Translations under genes and position numbers: made by a program | Shown here: piece by piece, positions 39,082 to 48,541 of the stretch | Position numbering within the stretch: position 1 is the first letter of the stretch | Layout: each line of letters starts with the position of its first letter | NCBI GenBank assembly: GCA_001314715.1 | Contig: LJSV01000001.1 | Coordinates: 1 to 64,000, forward strand | DNA length: 64,000 nucleotides | Direction: 5' to 3' | Source: Rhodobacteraceae bacterium HLUCCA12 | GTDB taxonomy: Bacteria; Pseudomonadota; Alphaproteobacteria; Rhodobacterales; Rhodobacteraceae | The notes under the pieces: generated by a model | Told to the model about the DNA's origin: nothing | The model's input: only the letters and a program-made list of their open reading frames with translations | Databases searched by the model: none

Positions 39082-39549
39082 ATGCGCTGTCCGTTTTGCG
39101 GAAATGTCGATACCCAGGTCAAGGACTCGCGCCCGGCCGAGGATCATGTCGCCATTCGCCGCCGCCGTTTCTGCCCCGCCTGTGGCGGCCGGTTCACGAC
39201 CTATGAGCGCGTGCAACTGCGTGATCTGGTGGTGGTGAAGTCCTCGGGCCGGCGCGAGCCGTTCGACCGCGACAAGCTGGAACGCTCGGTCCGGATTGCG
39301 ATGCAAAAGCGCCCGATCGAGCCCGAACGCATCGACCAGATGCTGTCGGGCATCGTGCGGCGGCTGGAATCGATGGGTGAGACCGACATCCCCTCGCGCA
39401 CGATCGGCGAGATCGTGATGGAGACCCTGGCTCGGATCGACACCGTCGCCTATGTGCGCTTTGCCAGCGTTTACAAGAACTTCCAGGCGGCCGACGATTT
39501 CGACAAGTTCGTGTCCGAGCTGCGCCCACAGGGTGTCGCGGAAGACTGA
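39082..39549 (+). CDS. nrdR: transcriptional repressor NrdR
   Basis: Represses ribonucleotide reductase genes when dATP/ATP occupies its ATP cone. It has 155 residues. The N-terminal zinc ribbon has MRCPFCGN and [16 protein letters not shown] (four Cys), and the ATP cone runs from [20 protein letters not shown] to the end, with [21 protein letters not shown] lies directly upstream of the ATG. ribD follows by 74 bases; nrdR-ribD is a widely conserved pair. Confidence 0.97.
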   Translation: MRCPFCGNVDTQVKDSRPAEDHVAIRRRRFCPACGGRFTTYERVQLRDLVVVKSSGRREPFDRDKLERSVRIAMQKRPIEPERIDQMLSGIVRRLESMGETDIPSRTIGEIVMETLARIDTVAYVRFASVYKNFQAADDFDKFVSELRPQGVAED

Positions 39550-39623
39550 GCCGGGGCGGCGCATGGCCCGTCGCGTCGGGCCTTCGGGGAACGCACAGGG
39601 GGCGAGGGGGGGGCGAGGCCGCG

Positions 39624-40751
39624 ATGAGCAGCGAAGCCGACAGCCGGTTCATGCGCCTTGCGATCGCGCTGGGGCAACGCGGTCTGGGCCGGGTCTGGCC
39701 CAACCCGGCGGTGGGTTGCGTGATCGTGCGCGACGGTGTCATCGTCGGGCGCGGATGGACGCAACCGGGCGGCCGGCCCCATGCAGAGGTGGTCGCGCTG
39801 GCGCAGGCGGGACCGGCCGCGCGGGGCGCGACGGCCTATGTCAGTCTGGAGCCCTGCGCCCATACCGGCAAGACGCCGCCCTGTGCCGGCGCGCTGGCCG
39901 CGTCGGGGGTGGCGCGGGTCGTCACCGCGCTGACCGATCCCGATCCGCGTGTGACCGGGAAAGGTCACATGATGCTGCGCGCGGCCGGCATCGACGTTGT
40001 CGAAGGGGTCGAGCGCGCGGCGGCGGCGCAGGCAAACGCCGGGTTCCTGATGAGGGTCCGCCACGGCCGGCCCTTTGTCACGCTGAAGCTTGCGCAGACG
40101 CTGGACGGGCGAATCGCCACCGCCTCGGGGGCGAGCCGCTGGATTACCGGACCCCAGGCGCGACGGCGCGTGCACCTGATGCGGGCGGCACATGACGCGG
40201 TGATGGTGGGGGCCGGAACGGCGCGCGCCGACGATCCCGATTTGCGCGTGCGCGAACTGGGCGTGGCGCACCAGCCGCTGCGCCTGGTGGCCGACAGCCG
40301 GCTGGGTGTCAGCGCGACAAGCCGGCTGGCGCGGTCGGCGCATGAAAGCCCGGTCTGGATGCTGCACGGCCCGCAGGCCCCGGCCTCGGCGCGGGGCGAC
40401 TGGCATTGCGCGGGTGCCGAACTGGTGCCCTGCGCGCTGGACGGAATGGGGCGGCTGGACATGGCCGATGCCTTGCGGCAACTGGGCGCGCGCGGCCTGA
40501 CGCGGCTGTTTTGCGAAGGCGGCGGCGGCCTGGCGGCAAGCCTGATGGGTGCGGGGCTAATCGACGATCTGGTGGTGTTCAGCGCCGGGCATGTCTTTGG
40601 TGCCGACGGCACCGCCGCGCTGGGCGCGCTGGGGATCACCGGAATCGGCCCGCATCCGTTCGAACTGGTCGGAATGCAGCGATGCGGGGCGGATCTGATG
40701 CATCATTGGCGCCGTTCCGATATGCTGATGGATTTGTTGACGAAACGGTAA
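39624..40751 (+). CDS. ribD: bifunctional riboflavin deaminase/reductase RibD
   Basis: Catalyses the second and third steps of riboflavin synthesis. It has 375 residues. The N-terminal cytidine-deaminase-like domain has zinc ligands in GGRPHAEVVAL (His-Ala-Glu) and LEPCAHTGKTPPCAGAL (two Cys). The C-terminal reductase domain has VTLKLAQTLDGRIAT, VGAGTARADDPDLRVR and CEGGGGLAASLM. Other rib genes (ribE, ribBA, ribH), often next in Rhodobacterales, are not here; lon follows instead. No FMN riboswitch-like structure was noticed upstream. Confidence 0.96.
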   Translation: MSSEADSRFMRLAIALGQRGLGRVWPNPAVGCVIVRDGVIVGRGWTQPGGRPHAEVVALAQAGPAARGATAYVSLEPCAHTGKTPPCAGALAASGVARVVTALTDPDPRVTGKGHMMLRAAGIDVVEGVERAAAAQANAGFLMRVRHGRPFVTLKLAQTLDGRIATASGASRWITGPQARRRVHLMRAAHDAVMVGAGTARADDPDLRVRELGVAHQPLRLVADSRLGVSATSRLARSAHESPVWMLHGPQAPASARGDWHCAGAELVPCALDGMGRLDMADALRQLGARGLTRLFCEGGGGLAASLMGAGLIDDLVVFSAGHVFGADGTAALGALGITGIGPHPFELVGMQRCGADLMHHWRRSDMLMDLLTKR

Positions 40752-40925
40752 CCAGCCATGCGTTCTGCCGGGAAAATCACCCCCTTGGGTCAAAGATTTG
40801 CCACATAACGGAAACATACCCATGCGCATGGCGAGTTGATTTCTGGGCCGATCCACCCCAGATATGGGCTTGTCCGGTGCGCGTGCCACGCAATGCGCCC
40901 CGTGTGGAAGATTTGAGGTAGGTTC

Positions 40926-43334
40926 ATGGCAGTCGAAACAAACAGGTATCCGGTCTTGCCGCTGCGCGACATGGTGGTGTTCCCGCACATGATCGTGCCG
41001 CTATTCGTAGGGCGCGACAAATCCGTGCGCGCGCTGGAGACCGTGATGCGCGAGGACGGGCAGATCCTGCTTGTCACCCAGATCGATCACGCCGCCGAGG
41101 ATCCGGGTCCCGAAGGCATGTATCGGGTCGGGGTGCTGGCGAGTGTGCTGCAACTTCTGAAGCTGCCCGACGGCACCGTCAAGGTTCTGGTCGAGGGCAA
41201 GACCCGCGTCTCGCTGGAACGCTTTGTCGACAACGACCAGCATTTCGAGGCCGAGGCGCGCGAACTGACGCAAGACCTGGGCGACGAGGCGGCGGTGACC
41301 GCGCTGGTGCGCTCGGTCTCGGACGATTTCGAGCGCTATGCAAAGATCCGGCGCAATGTCCCCGATGAGGCGCTGGCCGCCATCGCCGATGCCGCCGACC
41401 CCGGCAAGCTGGCCGATCTGGCGTCCGGGCACCTGGGCATCGAGGTCGGGCACAAGCAGGATCTGCTGGAAACCCTGCGCGTCGATCAGCGTCTGGAAAA
41501 GGTCTATTCCCTGATGCAGGGCGAGATTTCGGTCCTGCAGGTCGAACGCAAGATCAAGAGCCGCGTCAAGAACCAGATGGAGCGCACCCAGCGCGAATAC
41601 TATCTGAATGAGCAGATGAAGGCCATTCAGAAGGAGCTGGGCGACGGCGAGGACGGCCAGAACGAGATCGGCGAGCTGGAGGCGCGGATCGCCGCGACCA
41701 AGTTCACCAAGGAAGCGCGCGAAAAGGCCAATGCCGAGCTGAAGAAGCTGAAATCCATGTCGCCGATGTCGGCCGAGGCCACGGTGGTGCGCAACTACCT
41801 GGATTGGCTGCTGTCGTTGCCCTGGGGCAAGAAAAGCCGCGTCAAGAAGGACTTGGGCCGCGCCCAGGACGTTCTGGATGCCGATCACTACAGCCTGGAA
41901 AAGGTCAAGGAACGCATCGTCGAATACCTGGCGGTGCAGGCGCGCTCGTCCAAGCTGCGCGGCCCGATCCTGTGTCTGGTCGGCCCGCCGGGCGTGGGCA
42001 AGACCAGCCTGGGCCGTTCGGTCGCGCGCGCAACCGGGCGCGAGTTCATCCGCATCAGCCTGGGCGGCGTGCGCGACGAATCGGAAATCCGCGGCCACCG
42101 GCGCACCTATATCGGCTCGATGCCGGGCAAGATCATCCAGGCGATGAAAAAGGCCAAGACGACCAACCCGTTGATCCTGCTGGACGAAATCGACAAGATG
42201 GGCCAGGATTTCAGGGGCGATCCGGCTGCGGCCATGCTGGAGGTGCTGGACCCCGAACAGAACGCCACCTTTGCCGACCACTATCTTGAGGTCGAATACG
42301 ATCTGTCCAACGTGATGTTCATCACCACGGCCAACAGCTACAACATGCCCAGCCCGCTTCTGGACCGGATGGAGATCATCCCGCTGTCGGGCTATACCGA
42401 GGATGAAAAGGCCGAGATCGCGCGCCGGCACCTTTTGCCCAAGGCGATCAAGAACCACGGCCTGCGCAAGGGTGAACTGACGCTGTCGGATGATGCGCTG
42501 ACCGCGATCGTGCGCCTCTATACCCGCGAGGCCGGGGTGCGCAATTTCGAACGCGAGTTGAACAAGCTGTCGCGCAAGGCGGTGACCAAGATCATCAAGG
42601 GCGAGGCCAAGAGCGTTTCGATCAATGCCGACAATATCGGCGATTTCCTGGGTGTGCCGCGCTATCGCTTCGGCCTGGCCGAGAAAGAGGATCAGATCGG
42701 TGTCGTGACCGGGCTGGCCTGGACCCAGGTGGGCGGCGACCTGTTGCAGATCGAGGCGTTGAAGCTGCCCGGCAAGGGCCGCATGAAGACCACCGGCAAG
42801 CTGGGCGACGTGATGAAGGAATCGATCGAGGCTGCGGCCAGTTTCGTGCGCTCGGTCGCGCCCGAGATCGGCGTCAAGCCGCCGCGCTTCGACTTGATGG
42901 ACATCCACGTCCACGTCCCCGAGGGCGCCACGCCCAAGGACGGGCCCAGCGCCGGGATCGCGATGGTCACGTCGATCGTGTCGGTGGTGACGGGCGTTCC
43001 GGTGCGCAAGGATGTCGCCATGACCGGCGAGGTCACCTTGCGCGGCAATGTCCTGGCGATCGGCGGGTTGAAGGAAAAGCTTCTGGCCGCGATGCGCGGT
43101 GGCATCACCAAGGTGCTGATCCCCGAAGAGAACGCCAAGGATCTGCCCGAGATCCCCGACAACGTGAAAGAGGGGCTCGAAATCGTGCCCGTCGCCAATG
43201 TCCGCGAGGTGTTGAAGCACGCGCTGGTGCGCATGCCCGAACCGATCGACTGGGACGCCGCCGCCGAGGAAGAGGCCGCGCAAGCCGCCCAGATCGCCCG
43301 GCGCGACGGCATCGCCGCCCGGACCGCGCACTGA
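40926..43334 (+). CDS. lon: ATP-dependent protease Lon
   Basis: Cytosolic AAA+ serine protease degrading damaged and regulatory proteins. It has 802 residues. The LON N-terminal substrate domain ([20 protein letters not shown]) is followed by a coiled coil (~190-250), Walker [10 protein letters not shown] (~353-361), Walker [11 protein letters not shown], and the protease domain with Ser675 in [11 protein letters not shown] and Lys718 in [11 protein letters not shown], spaced 43 residues apart as in E. coli. TTTGAGGTAGG precedes the ATG. A loose heat-shock-like -35 (CTTG at 40784) lies about 140 bases upstream, without a clear -10. A terminator follows at 43360. Confidence 0.98.
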   Translation: MAVETNRYPVLPLRDMVVFPHMIVPLFVGRDKSVRALETVMREDGQILLVTQIDHAAEDPGPEGMYRVGVLASVLQLLKLPDGTVKVLVEGKTRVSLERFVDNDQHFEAEARELTQDLGDEAAVTALVRSVSDDFERYAKIRRNVPDEALAAIADAADPGKLADLASGHLGIEVGHKQDLLETLRVDQRLEKVYSLMQGEISVLQVERKIKSRVKNQMERTQREYYLNEQMKAIQKELGDGEDGQNEIGELEARIAATKFTKEAREKANAELKKLKSMSPMSAEATVVRNYLDWLLSLPWGKKSRVKKDLGRAQDVLDADHYSLEKVKERIVEYLAVQARSSKLRGPILCLVGPPGVGKTSLGRSVARATGREFIRISLGGVRDESEIRGHRRTYIGSMPGKIIQAMKKAKTTNPLILLDEIDKMGQDFRGDPAAAMLEVLDPEQNATFADHYLEVEYDLSNVMFITTANSYNMPSPLLDRMEIIPLSGYTEDEKAEIARRHLLPKAIKNHGLRKGELTLSDDALTAIVRLYTREAGVRNFERELNKLSRKAVTKIIKGEAKSVSINADNIGDFLGVPRYRFGLAEKEDQIGVVTGLAWTQVGGDLLQIEALKLPGKGRMKTTGKLGDVMKESIEAAASFVRSVAPEIGVKPPRFDLMDIHVHVPEGATPKDGPSAGIAMVTSIVSVVTGVPVRKDVAMTGEVTLRGNVLAIGGLKEKLLAAMRGGITKVLIPEENAKDLPEIPDNVKEGLEIVPVANVREVLKHALVRMPEPIDWDAAAEEEAAQAAQIARRDGIAARTAH

Positions 43335-43359
43335 CGCCGGGGCGCCATGTCACGACCGA

Positions 43360-43385
43360 AAGACCCGCCCGCCACGGCGGGTCTT
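43360..43385. terminator. bidirectional terminator after lon
   Basis: A perfect 10-base-pair inverted repeat AAGACCCGCC / GGCGGGTCTT with a 6-base loop lies between the convergent lon and small membrane protein genes. T-rich bases follow on both strands (TCTTCCGCGTTTT on plus, TCTTTCGG on minus). Confidence 0.75.
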
Positions 43386-43400
43386 CCGCGTTTTCATGGC

Positions 43401-43781
43401 TCAGGCGTGGCGAAAAAGGTTGATCGCAAAGGCGATCAGGCTGGCCAGCACGATCAGTTCGGAGAGCATGATCACCGGGCCGAAGGTGGCCGGCGATACG
43501 GTCTCGGAAACGATCAGATACAGCACGATCAGCAACAGCAGCGCCCCGATCTGGAACAGCCAGAAATGCAGCTTTCCTGTCAGGGTCCGGCCCATGTCCG
43601 GGATCTGCCGATAGACCAGTCCGAATATGGCCATCAGCGTGAAGCCCAGCAGGTTGATATGTGCATGCACCGGCGCCAGCGTGTAATTGCTGGTCCCGCC
43701 CATATACATGCCGAACACGATGCCGATCAGCAGATAAAGCGAGCCTATGACCAGATAGGCGCGCGAATAGGGTATTGCCAT
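43401..43781 (-). CDS. small four-helix membrane protein resembling part of heme-copper oxidase subunit I
   Basis: A 126-residue protein with four hydrophobic segments (~8-26, 38-57, 71-90, 96-116). The second carries APVHAHINLLGFTLMAIFG, closely resembling the H-A-H-x-N-x-x-G helix of heme-copper oxidase or NO reductase subunit I that binds low-spin heme. Similar short proteins are annotated as cytochrome-c-oxidase-like in Rhodobacteraceae. It is too short to be an oxidase. It might bind heme through the His pair or be a remnant domain; no partner gene is next to it. GGAGGAGATAA precedes the ATG, an excellent ribosome site, so the gene is surely real. Confidence 0.8.
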   Translation of the reverse strand: MAIPYSRAYLVIGSLYLLIGIVFGMYMGGTSNYTLAPVHAHINLLGFTLMAIFGLVYRQIPDMGRTLTGKLHFWLFQIGALLLLIVLYLIVSETVSPATFGPVIMLSELIVLASLIAFAINLFRHA

Positions 43782-43995
43782 TTATCTCCTCCCGCGTTCC
43801 GCCCGCGATCACGGGCGCGTGATCATAAGCCTGACGTCTGGATCGGCGAATAGGTTTTTCCTGCATTGTTCATTTTTTCATGCAGGTCGCGCACCGCCGT
43901 CACAGCCGCCTCCGGCCCACGCCCGGCCCCCGGAGCGATTTCCGTTGTATGCCCCCTTGCACCGCAGCGCCGGCGGCGCTAAAGGACAGCGCGTG

Positions 43996-44070
43996 GGGCG
44001 ATTAGCTCAGCGGTAGAGCGCTTCGTTCACATCGAAGATGTCGGCGGTTCAAATCCGTCATCGCCCACCA
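43996..44070 (+). tRNA. tRNA-Val (anticodon CAC)
   Basis: Acceptor stem GGGCGAT/ATCGCCC, D-arm GCTCAGCGGTAGAGC, anticodon stem CTTCG/CGAAG enclosing TTCACAT with anticodon CAC at 44028-44030, T-arm with GGTTCAAATCC, discriminator A and encoded CCA. It reads GUG valine codons. Confidence 0.95.
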
Positions 44071-44278
44071 TCTTGCACCGGAATGATCAGAGTGCCGCCG
44101 CGCGTGGGCCGGTTCCTGCACGGCTCATCCCTTGCCGCGAACCCATCCTGATCCCGTGCCGACGTCCAACGAGACGTGATACGGCGCCCGGGGCACCTGC
44201 GCGCCGCGATCGTCGAAGACCAGAAACCACGCGCCCTTTCAAGGAGTTGCCGGTATCGGACAGCCATGTCAGGAAAAA

Positions 44279-44353
<75 letters not shown>

Positions 44354-44441
44354 AATCGCTTCGGGCGGCTGGATAGACGCAAAACAGGTGCCGCGCAAGG
44401 GTTATCTGGACGGTTTTTCAACCATGCGCTAAGACGAGGAC

Positions 44442-44633
44442 ATGAAAGCGCCAAAGACATCCCGAACCCGATCCGACCGCCCCGCCGACCGCGTGCCCGA
44501 TACCGCCGGTGCGGGTCGGGACGACCGGCTCAAGGCCGCGCTCAAGGCCAATCTGGCGCGGCGCAAGGCGCAGGCGCGGGCGCGCGCGCAGCCCGCCGAA
44601 GGCCGCACGAAAGGAGGGGCGGATCATGACTGA
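44442..44633 (+). CDS. small basic protein of unknown function before DUF2948
   Basis: A 63-residue, strongly basic protein (MKAPKTSRTRSDRPADRVPD start; Ala/Arg/Lys-rich second half LKAALKANLARRKAQARARA) with no membrane segment. Its stop overlaps the ATG of the next gene by eight bases, and a small basic protein at this place, before DUF2948 and hisD, is recurrent in Rhodobacterales. That synteny is the main support. The function is unknown; the helical Lys/Arg face could bind nucleic acid. Confidence 0.6.
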   Translation: MKAPKTSRTRSDRPADRVPDTAGAGRDDRLKAALKANLARRKAQARARAQPAEGRTKGGADHD

Positions 44634-45117
44634 TGCCCGGTTCGAAGAGGGGCAGGAGCGCCCCTTGCGGCTGATCGCCCGCGATGGCGAGGACCTCAAG
44701 GTGATCTCGGCGCTGGTGCAGGATTCGATCCTAGGCGGGGGCGATCTGCGCCATGACCGCCGCAAGCGGCGGTTTTCGCTGCTCATCAACCGGTTCCGCT
44801 GGGAAGATCGCGACGCGGCACGCACCGCGGGGCGCGCGTTCGAGCGCGTGCGCTCGGTGCTGGATTTCGGCGATGTCACGCGCGTCGCCCACCAGGGACT
44901 GGAGCGGCGCGACCGCGACACCGTCCTGTCGTTGCTGGCGCTGGCCTTCACGCCCGCAACGCCCGACGATCCGGCCAGTCCGGGCCGCGTCGTGCTGACA
45001 TTCGCCGGGGACGGGGCGATCGCGCTCGACGTGGATTGCCTGGATGTCACCCTGGCCGATGTCACCCGGCCCTATATTGCCCCTTCGCGCCGCGCCCCCG
45101 AGCACGGCGCCGACTGA
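44626..45117 (+). CDS. DUF2948 family protein
   Basis: A 163-residue soluble protein. The N-terminal part has the DUF2948 pattern LRLIARDGEDLKVISALVQD followed by KRRFSLLINRFRWED. The end (ALDVDCLDVTLADVTRPYIA) is also typical. Function of the family is unknown. It is conserved directly upstream of hisD in alphaproteobacteria, and here the hisD start follows by 12 bases, so it is probably co-transcribed. AAGGAGGGGC precedes the ATG at 44626 with good spacing. Confidence 0.88.
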   Translation: MTDARFEEGQERPLRLIARDGEDLKVISALVQDSILGGGDLRHDRRKRRFSLLINRFRWEDRDAARTAGRAFERVRSVLDFGDVTRVAHQGLERRDRDTVLSLLALAFTPATPDDPASPGRVVLTFAGDGAIALDVDCLDVTLADVTRPYIAPSRRAPEHGAD

Positions 45118-45129
45118 CAGGACCCCGGA

Positions 45130-46440
45130 ATGCCCGTTTTTCTTGACAGCCGTGACGACGGTTTCGACACGGCGGTGGCCGCCCTTCTGGGCGCCAAGCG
45201 CGAAGAGGCGCAGGATGTCGACGACGCCGTCGCGGCGATCATCGATGACGTGCGCCGGCGTGGCGACGCGGCGGTGATCGAATTGACCGAACGCTTCGAC
45301 AGGCTGCGCCTGACGCCCGACACGCTGGCCTTCGGCGCGGACGAGATCGCGGCGGAATGCGCCAGGGTTTCGCCCGAGGACCGCGATGCGCTGGAACTCG
45401 CCGCCGAGCGCATCCGCGCCTATCACGTCCGCCAGCGCCCGCAGGACGCCCGCTGGACCGACCCCGACGGGGCCGGGCTGGGCTGGCGCTGGTCGCCGGT
45501 GGCGGCGGCGGGGCTGTATGTGCCGGGGGGGCTGGCCAGCTATCCGTCGTCGGTGCTGATGAACGCGATCCCGGCGCAGGTGGCCGGGGTCGAGCGGTTG
45601 GCGATCTGCGTGCCGACACCGGACGGCGCGGTCAATCCGCTGGTGCTGCTGGCCGCGCGGATCGCGGGGGTGGACACGGTCTATCGCATCGGCGGGGCGC
45701 AGGCGATCGCGGCGCTGGCCTGGGGGACCGAGACCATCGCGCCGGTCGACAAGATTACCGGGCCGGGCAATGCCTATGTCGCCGCGGCCAAGCGCCGGGT
45801 CTTCGGGCGGGTCGGGATCGACATGATCGCCGGGCCGTCCGAGATCCTGGTGATCGGCGATGGCACCGGCGATCCCGACTGGATCGCGCTGGACCTGTTG
45901 AGCCAGGCCGAGCATGACGAAAGCGCGCAGGCGGTGCTGATCACGACCTCGGCCGACGAGGCCCGCGCCGTTGCGGCGGCGGTGGAGGCCCGGCTGAAGA
46001 CGCTGGCGCGACGCGCCATCGCCGGTGCCAGCTGGCGCGAGCATGGCGCCATCATCACCGTGCGCGATCTGGACGAGGCCGCGGATCTGTCGAACCGCTT
46101 TGCCCCCGAGCACCTGGAACTCAGCCTGGACGACCCCGAGGCCCTGTTGCCGCGTATCCGCCATGCCGGGGCGGTTTTCCTGGGGCATTGGACGCCCGAA
46201 GCGATCGGCGACTATGTCGGCGGGCCGAACCATGTGCTGCCGACCGCGCGTTCGGCGCGGTTCTCGTCAGGCCTGTCGGTGCTGGATTTCATGAAGCGCA
46301 CCACCCTGGCCCGGATGACGCCGCAGGCCTTGCAGGCGATTGGCCCGTCGGCCGAACGGCTGGCGAAATCCGAGAGCCTTGAGGCCCATGGCCTGAGTGT
46401 GCGCGCGCGCCTTGATCGTCTGAACCGGCGCGGCGGCTGA
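45130..46440 (+). CDS. hisD: histidinol dehydrogenase
   Basis: Catalyses the last two steps of histidine synthesis, oxidising L-histidinol to L-histidine with NAD. It has 436 residues. Family segments: GLYVPGGLASYPSSVLMNAI, KITGPGNAYVAAAKRRVFG, DMIAGPSEILVI, DLLSQAEHDESAQAVL, the catalytic Glu-His in RFAPEHLELSL, and GDYVGGPNHVLPT. Its usual rhodobacterial followers (UPF0262, a low-molecular-weight phosphatase, infA) are absent; copy 3 of the dispersed repeat starts six bases after the stop. Confidence 0.97.
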   Translation: MPVFLDSRDDGFDTAVAALLGAKREEAQDVDDAVAAIIDDVRRRGDAAVIELTERFDRLRLTPDTLAFGADEIAAECARVSPEDRDALELAAERIRAYHVRQRPQDARWTDPDGAGLGWRWSPVAAAGLYVPGGLASYPSSVLMNAIPAQVAGVERLAICVPTPDGAVNPLVLLAARIAGVDTVYRIGGAQAIAALAWGTETIAPVDKITGPGNAYVAAAKRRVFGRVGIDMIAGPSEILVIGDGTGDPDWIALDLLSQAEHDESAQAVLITTSADEARAVAAAVEARLKTLARRAIAGASWREHGAIITVRDLDEAADLSNRFAPEHLELSLDDPEALLPRIRHAGAVFLGHWTPEAIGDYVGGPNHVLPTARSARFSSGLSVLDFMKRTTLARMTPQALQAIGPSAERLAKSESLEAHGLSVRARLDRLNRRGG

Positions 46441-46445
46441 GCCGG

Positions 46446-46513
46446 GCAGGGGGCGTTGCCCCCTCTTGGCCTGCGGCCAATTCACCCCCAGGATATTTTC
46501 AGACAGAAAATGG
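46446..46513 (+). repeat. dispersed intergenic repeat, copy 3
   Basis: Hairpin GGGGGC-GTT-GCCCCC (46449-46463), second hairpin TTGGCC-TGC-GGCCAA (46466-46480), TTCACCCCCA and a diverged tail GATATTTTCAGACAGAAAAT. It lies between convergent hisD and the FadJ-like gene, where it could serve as terminator. The tail differs from copies 1 and 2, forming its own short inverted repeat (ATTTTC/GAAAAT). Confidence 0.75.
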
Positions 46514-46532
46514 ACAGGCGGCGGGTGGGGAC

Positions 46533-48473
46533 TCAGTCGGTGTTGAGATCCTCGAACCGCCATCCCTGCCGGATCAGTTCGGCGATCAGGGGCGCGGGGG
46601 CCCAGAGGTCGGGGTCGAGGGGGGCGGCCTGGTCCATCATCCGGCGCAGGACCAGCGGGCCCAGCATGTCGGCCTCGGCCATCGGGCCGCCGCGCCAGTT
46701 GGGATAGCCCGCGCCCAGGACGGCGGCGATATCGAGATCCGAGGGACGCAGCGCGCGGCCCTCCTGCAGCAGGCGCGCCCCGGCATTGACCAGCGCGAGA
46801 AGGATCATCCGGTCAGGATCCAGCGGCAGTGCCGGTGCCGGTGCGGCCGGGTCCGAGGGCAGGTCGCGTGGCAGGAGGGCGGCGCCGGGCAGGATGCCGC
46901 AATCGCGCAGGGCCGCCGCCGGGACACCCAGGGCCACGAGGCGCTCGGCGGCCTGGCGCGCGGCGTGCAGCATCAGGGGCAGCAGCGCCGCGCCGGCCGC
47001 GCGCAGCGGCGTCAGATGCAGTGAGAGAAGAAGATCCGAGGCTTGGTTGACGGTCGCGGCCGTGGCCAGGTCATGCACCGCGATCTCGACCAGCCGGGGC
47101 ATGCCCCCCGCCCCGCGCACCGGCGCCGGGACCAGCGACAGCGCCCGCTGCGGCTGCGCCAGTGGCGGTAGCGCGGCGTTCCAGACCAGAAGTGGGGCAT
47201 CGCCGTCGATCTCCGCCTCGAGCCCCGGCGCAAGCGCGGCCGAGCACAGGGCGGCACGAACCCCGGTTTCGGACCCGAGATCGCGCGCGCCCGACACTCG
47301 GTCCCAGTCGGCATCGGCCTGGGCCTGGGTCAGGCGCCCGTCGGCGACGGCGGCCAGCTGCGCCTCGGCCACGGTTTCGAGCGCGGCACTGAGCCGGGCG
47401 GTGTCGGGCAGGACCAGAACGACCCGCGCGCCGCTGCGCAGCAGCGGCGGCACCAGAAGCGCGGCTTCGGCGCCGTCGAGCGCGGCCGCGATCGGGCCTG
47501 TTTCGGCCGGTGCGGCGGCAGCGGAATCGGCGGTGCGGGCCTCGGGCGTATCTAGGACGCGCCGCGCGGCCCGTGCCAGATGCGCCAGCGCCCGGGCCGT
47601 GGGATCGGTGGCGCAATCCTCGGCCAGGACGCTGTCGAGTTCGAGGGCCTGACCGGGCGGCAGCAGCTGGGCCGATTCGACGCTGTCGATGCGAAGGGAT
47701 TCATGGCGGCGATGCGGCGGCAAGGTCGCGGGCAGCGCCGCCCGCGCCGCCGCGATGGCCGCGCGATAGGCGGCCGGATCGGCCAGGCCGGGGGCGGGAT
47801 CGGTCGCGGGTGTCACCGCCAGCGCGCGGGCTTGCGCGATCGCGGCGGGCACCAGCGCCTCGGGTTCGATTCGGTCGATCAGCCCAGCCGCGGCCGTGGC
47901 CGGCAACGGCCCCTCGCGTGCAAGAAAGCCCAGCGCCGCCTCGGCGCCGAGGCGCCAAGCCAGCCGCACCGCGCCGTTTCCGGGTGGCAGCCGCGCCAGC
48001 CGGGTTTCGGGGAATTGCAGCACCGCCCGAGGATCGCCCAGACGCATCCGCGCGGCCAATGCCAGCGCCAGCCCCGCCGAGGTCACCCGGCCATGCAGGG
48101 CGCAAACCACCGGGCGCGGGCTGTCGGCGATCTTGTGGCAAAGCCGGTCCAGGGACGCCATCACCCCCGGCGCCGCCGCCGGGTCGGGGCCGGGCGGGGG
48201 CAGGTCGGCATAGGGACCGGCGCAGAAATCGGGGCCGCGCGCTGTCAGGACCAGCGCGCGCACGCCAGGGTCGTCCAGCGCCGTGGTCAGGGCGCGGTCC
48301 AGCGCATGCACCAGGTCCGGGGAAAAGCGATTCCCACCCGGCCCGGCCAAGGTAAGGATCGCGATGCCGTCCTGGGTGCGCCGCTGGACATAGTCATCCG
48401 CCGCGCCCGCCCCGCGCAGGGTGGCCGGGTTGCCTTGGGACGGCGCTGCCGGTGCGCCGGTTTCCTCGCGCAA
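46533..48473 (-). CDS. degenerate FadJ-like multifunctional protein (crotonase + remnant 3-hydroxyacyl-CoA dehydrogenase)
   Basis: A 646-residue protein with the architecture of fatty-acid oxidation multifunctional enzymes: crotonase domain (~28-220), linker, and a 3-hydroxyacyl-CoA dehydrogenase-like part to the C terminus, which has GAGYPNWRGGPMAEADMLGP, a good match to the FadB/FadJ end. Key residues are altered. The crotonase oxyanion segment reads CALHGRVTSAGLALALAARM instead of G-G-G-x-E; only the second Glu (QFPETRLARLPPG) is kept. The NAD-binding G-x-G-x-x-G is missing: the matching stretch reads ALDGAEAALLVPPLLRSGAR. It may be a pseudoenzyme or a strongly diverged one. The start is TTG (48473) after GGAGGAGG. 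Confidence 0.75.
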   Translation of the reverse strand: MREETGAPAAPSQGNPATLRGAGAADDYVQRRTQDGIAILTLAGPGGNRFSPDLVHALDRALTTALDDPGVRALVLTARGPDFCAGPYADLPPPGPDPAAAPGVMASLDRLCHKIADSPRPVVCALHGRVTSAGLALALAARMRLGDPRAVLQFPETRLARLPPGNGAVRLAWRLGAEAALGFLAREGPLPATAAAGLIDRIEPEALVPAAIAQARALAVTPATDPAPGLADPAAYRAAIAAARAALPATLPPHRRHESLRIDSVESAQLLPPGQALELDSVLAEDCATDPTARALAHLARAARRVLDTPEARTADSAAAAPAETGPIAAALDGAEAALLVPPLLRSGARVVLVLPDTARLSAALETVAEAQLAAVADGRLTQAQADADWDRVSGARDLGSETGVRAALCSAALAPGLEAEIDGDAPLLVWNAALPPLAQPQRALSLVPAPVRGAGGMPRLVEIAVHDLATAATVNQASDLLLSLHLTPLRAAGAALLPLMLHAARQAAERLVALGVPAAALRDCGILPGAALLPRDLPSDPAAPAPALPLDPDRMILLALVNAGARLLQEGRALRPSDLDIAAVLGAGYPNWRGGPMAEADMLGPLVLRRMMDQAAPLDPDLWAPAPLIAELIRQGWRFEDLNTD

Positions 48474-48541
48474 TGCCTCCTCCCTTGCCTGGTGGGGGCA
48501 TTAGACGCATCCTGACCGGGTTTGGCAAGCGCCCGTGCGGG

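Noticed and set aside
39550-40925. FMN riboswitch near ribD
   Set aside because: The space before ribD is only 74 bases and the gap after it lacks the conserved RFN element; neither can hold the structure.
40752-40925. Heat-shock sigma promoter for lon
   Set aside because: CTTG at 40784 resembles the -35 but no C-C-C-C-A-T-type -10 stands at the right distance, so it was not listed as a feature.
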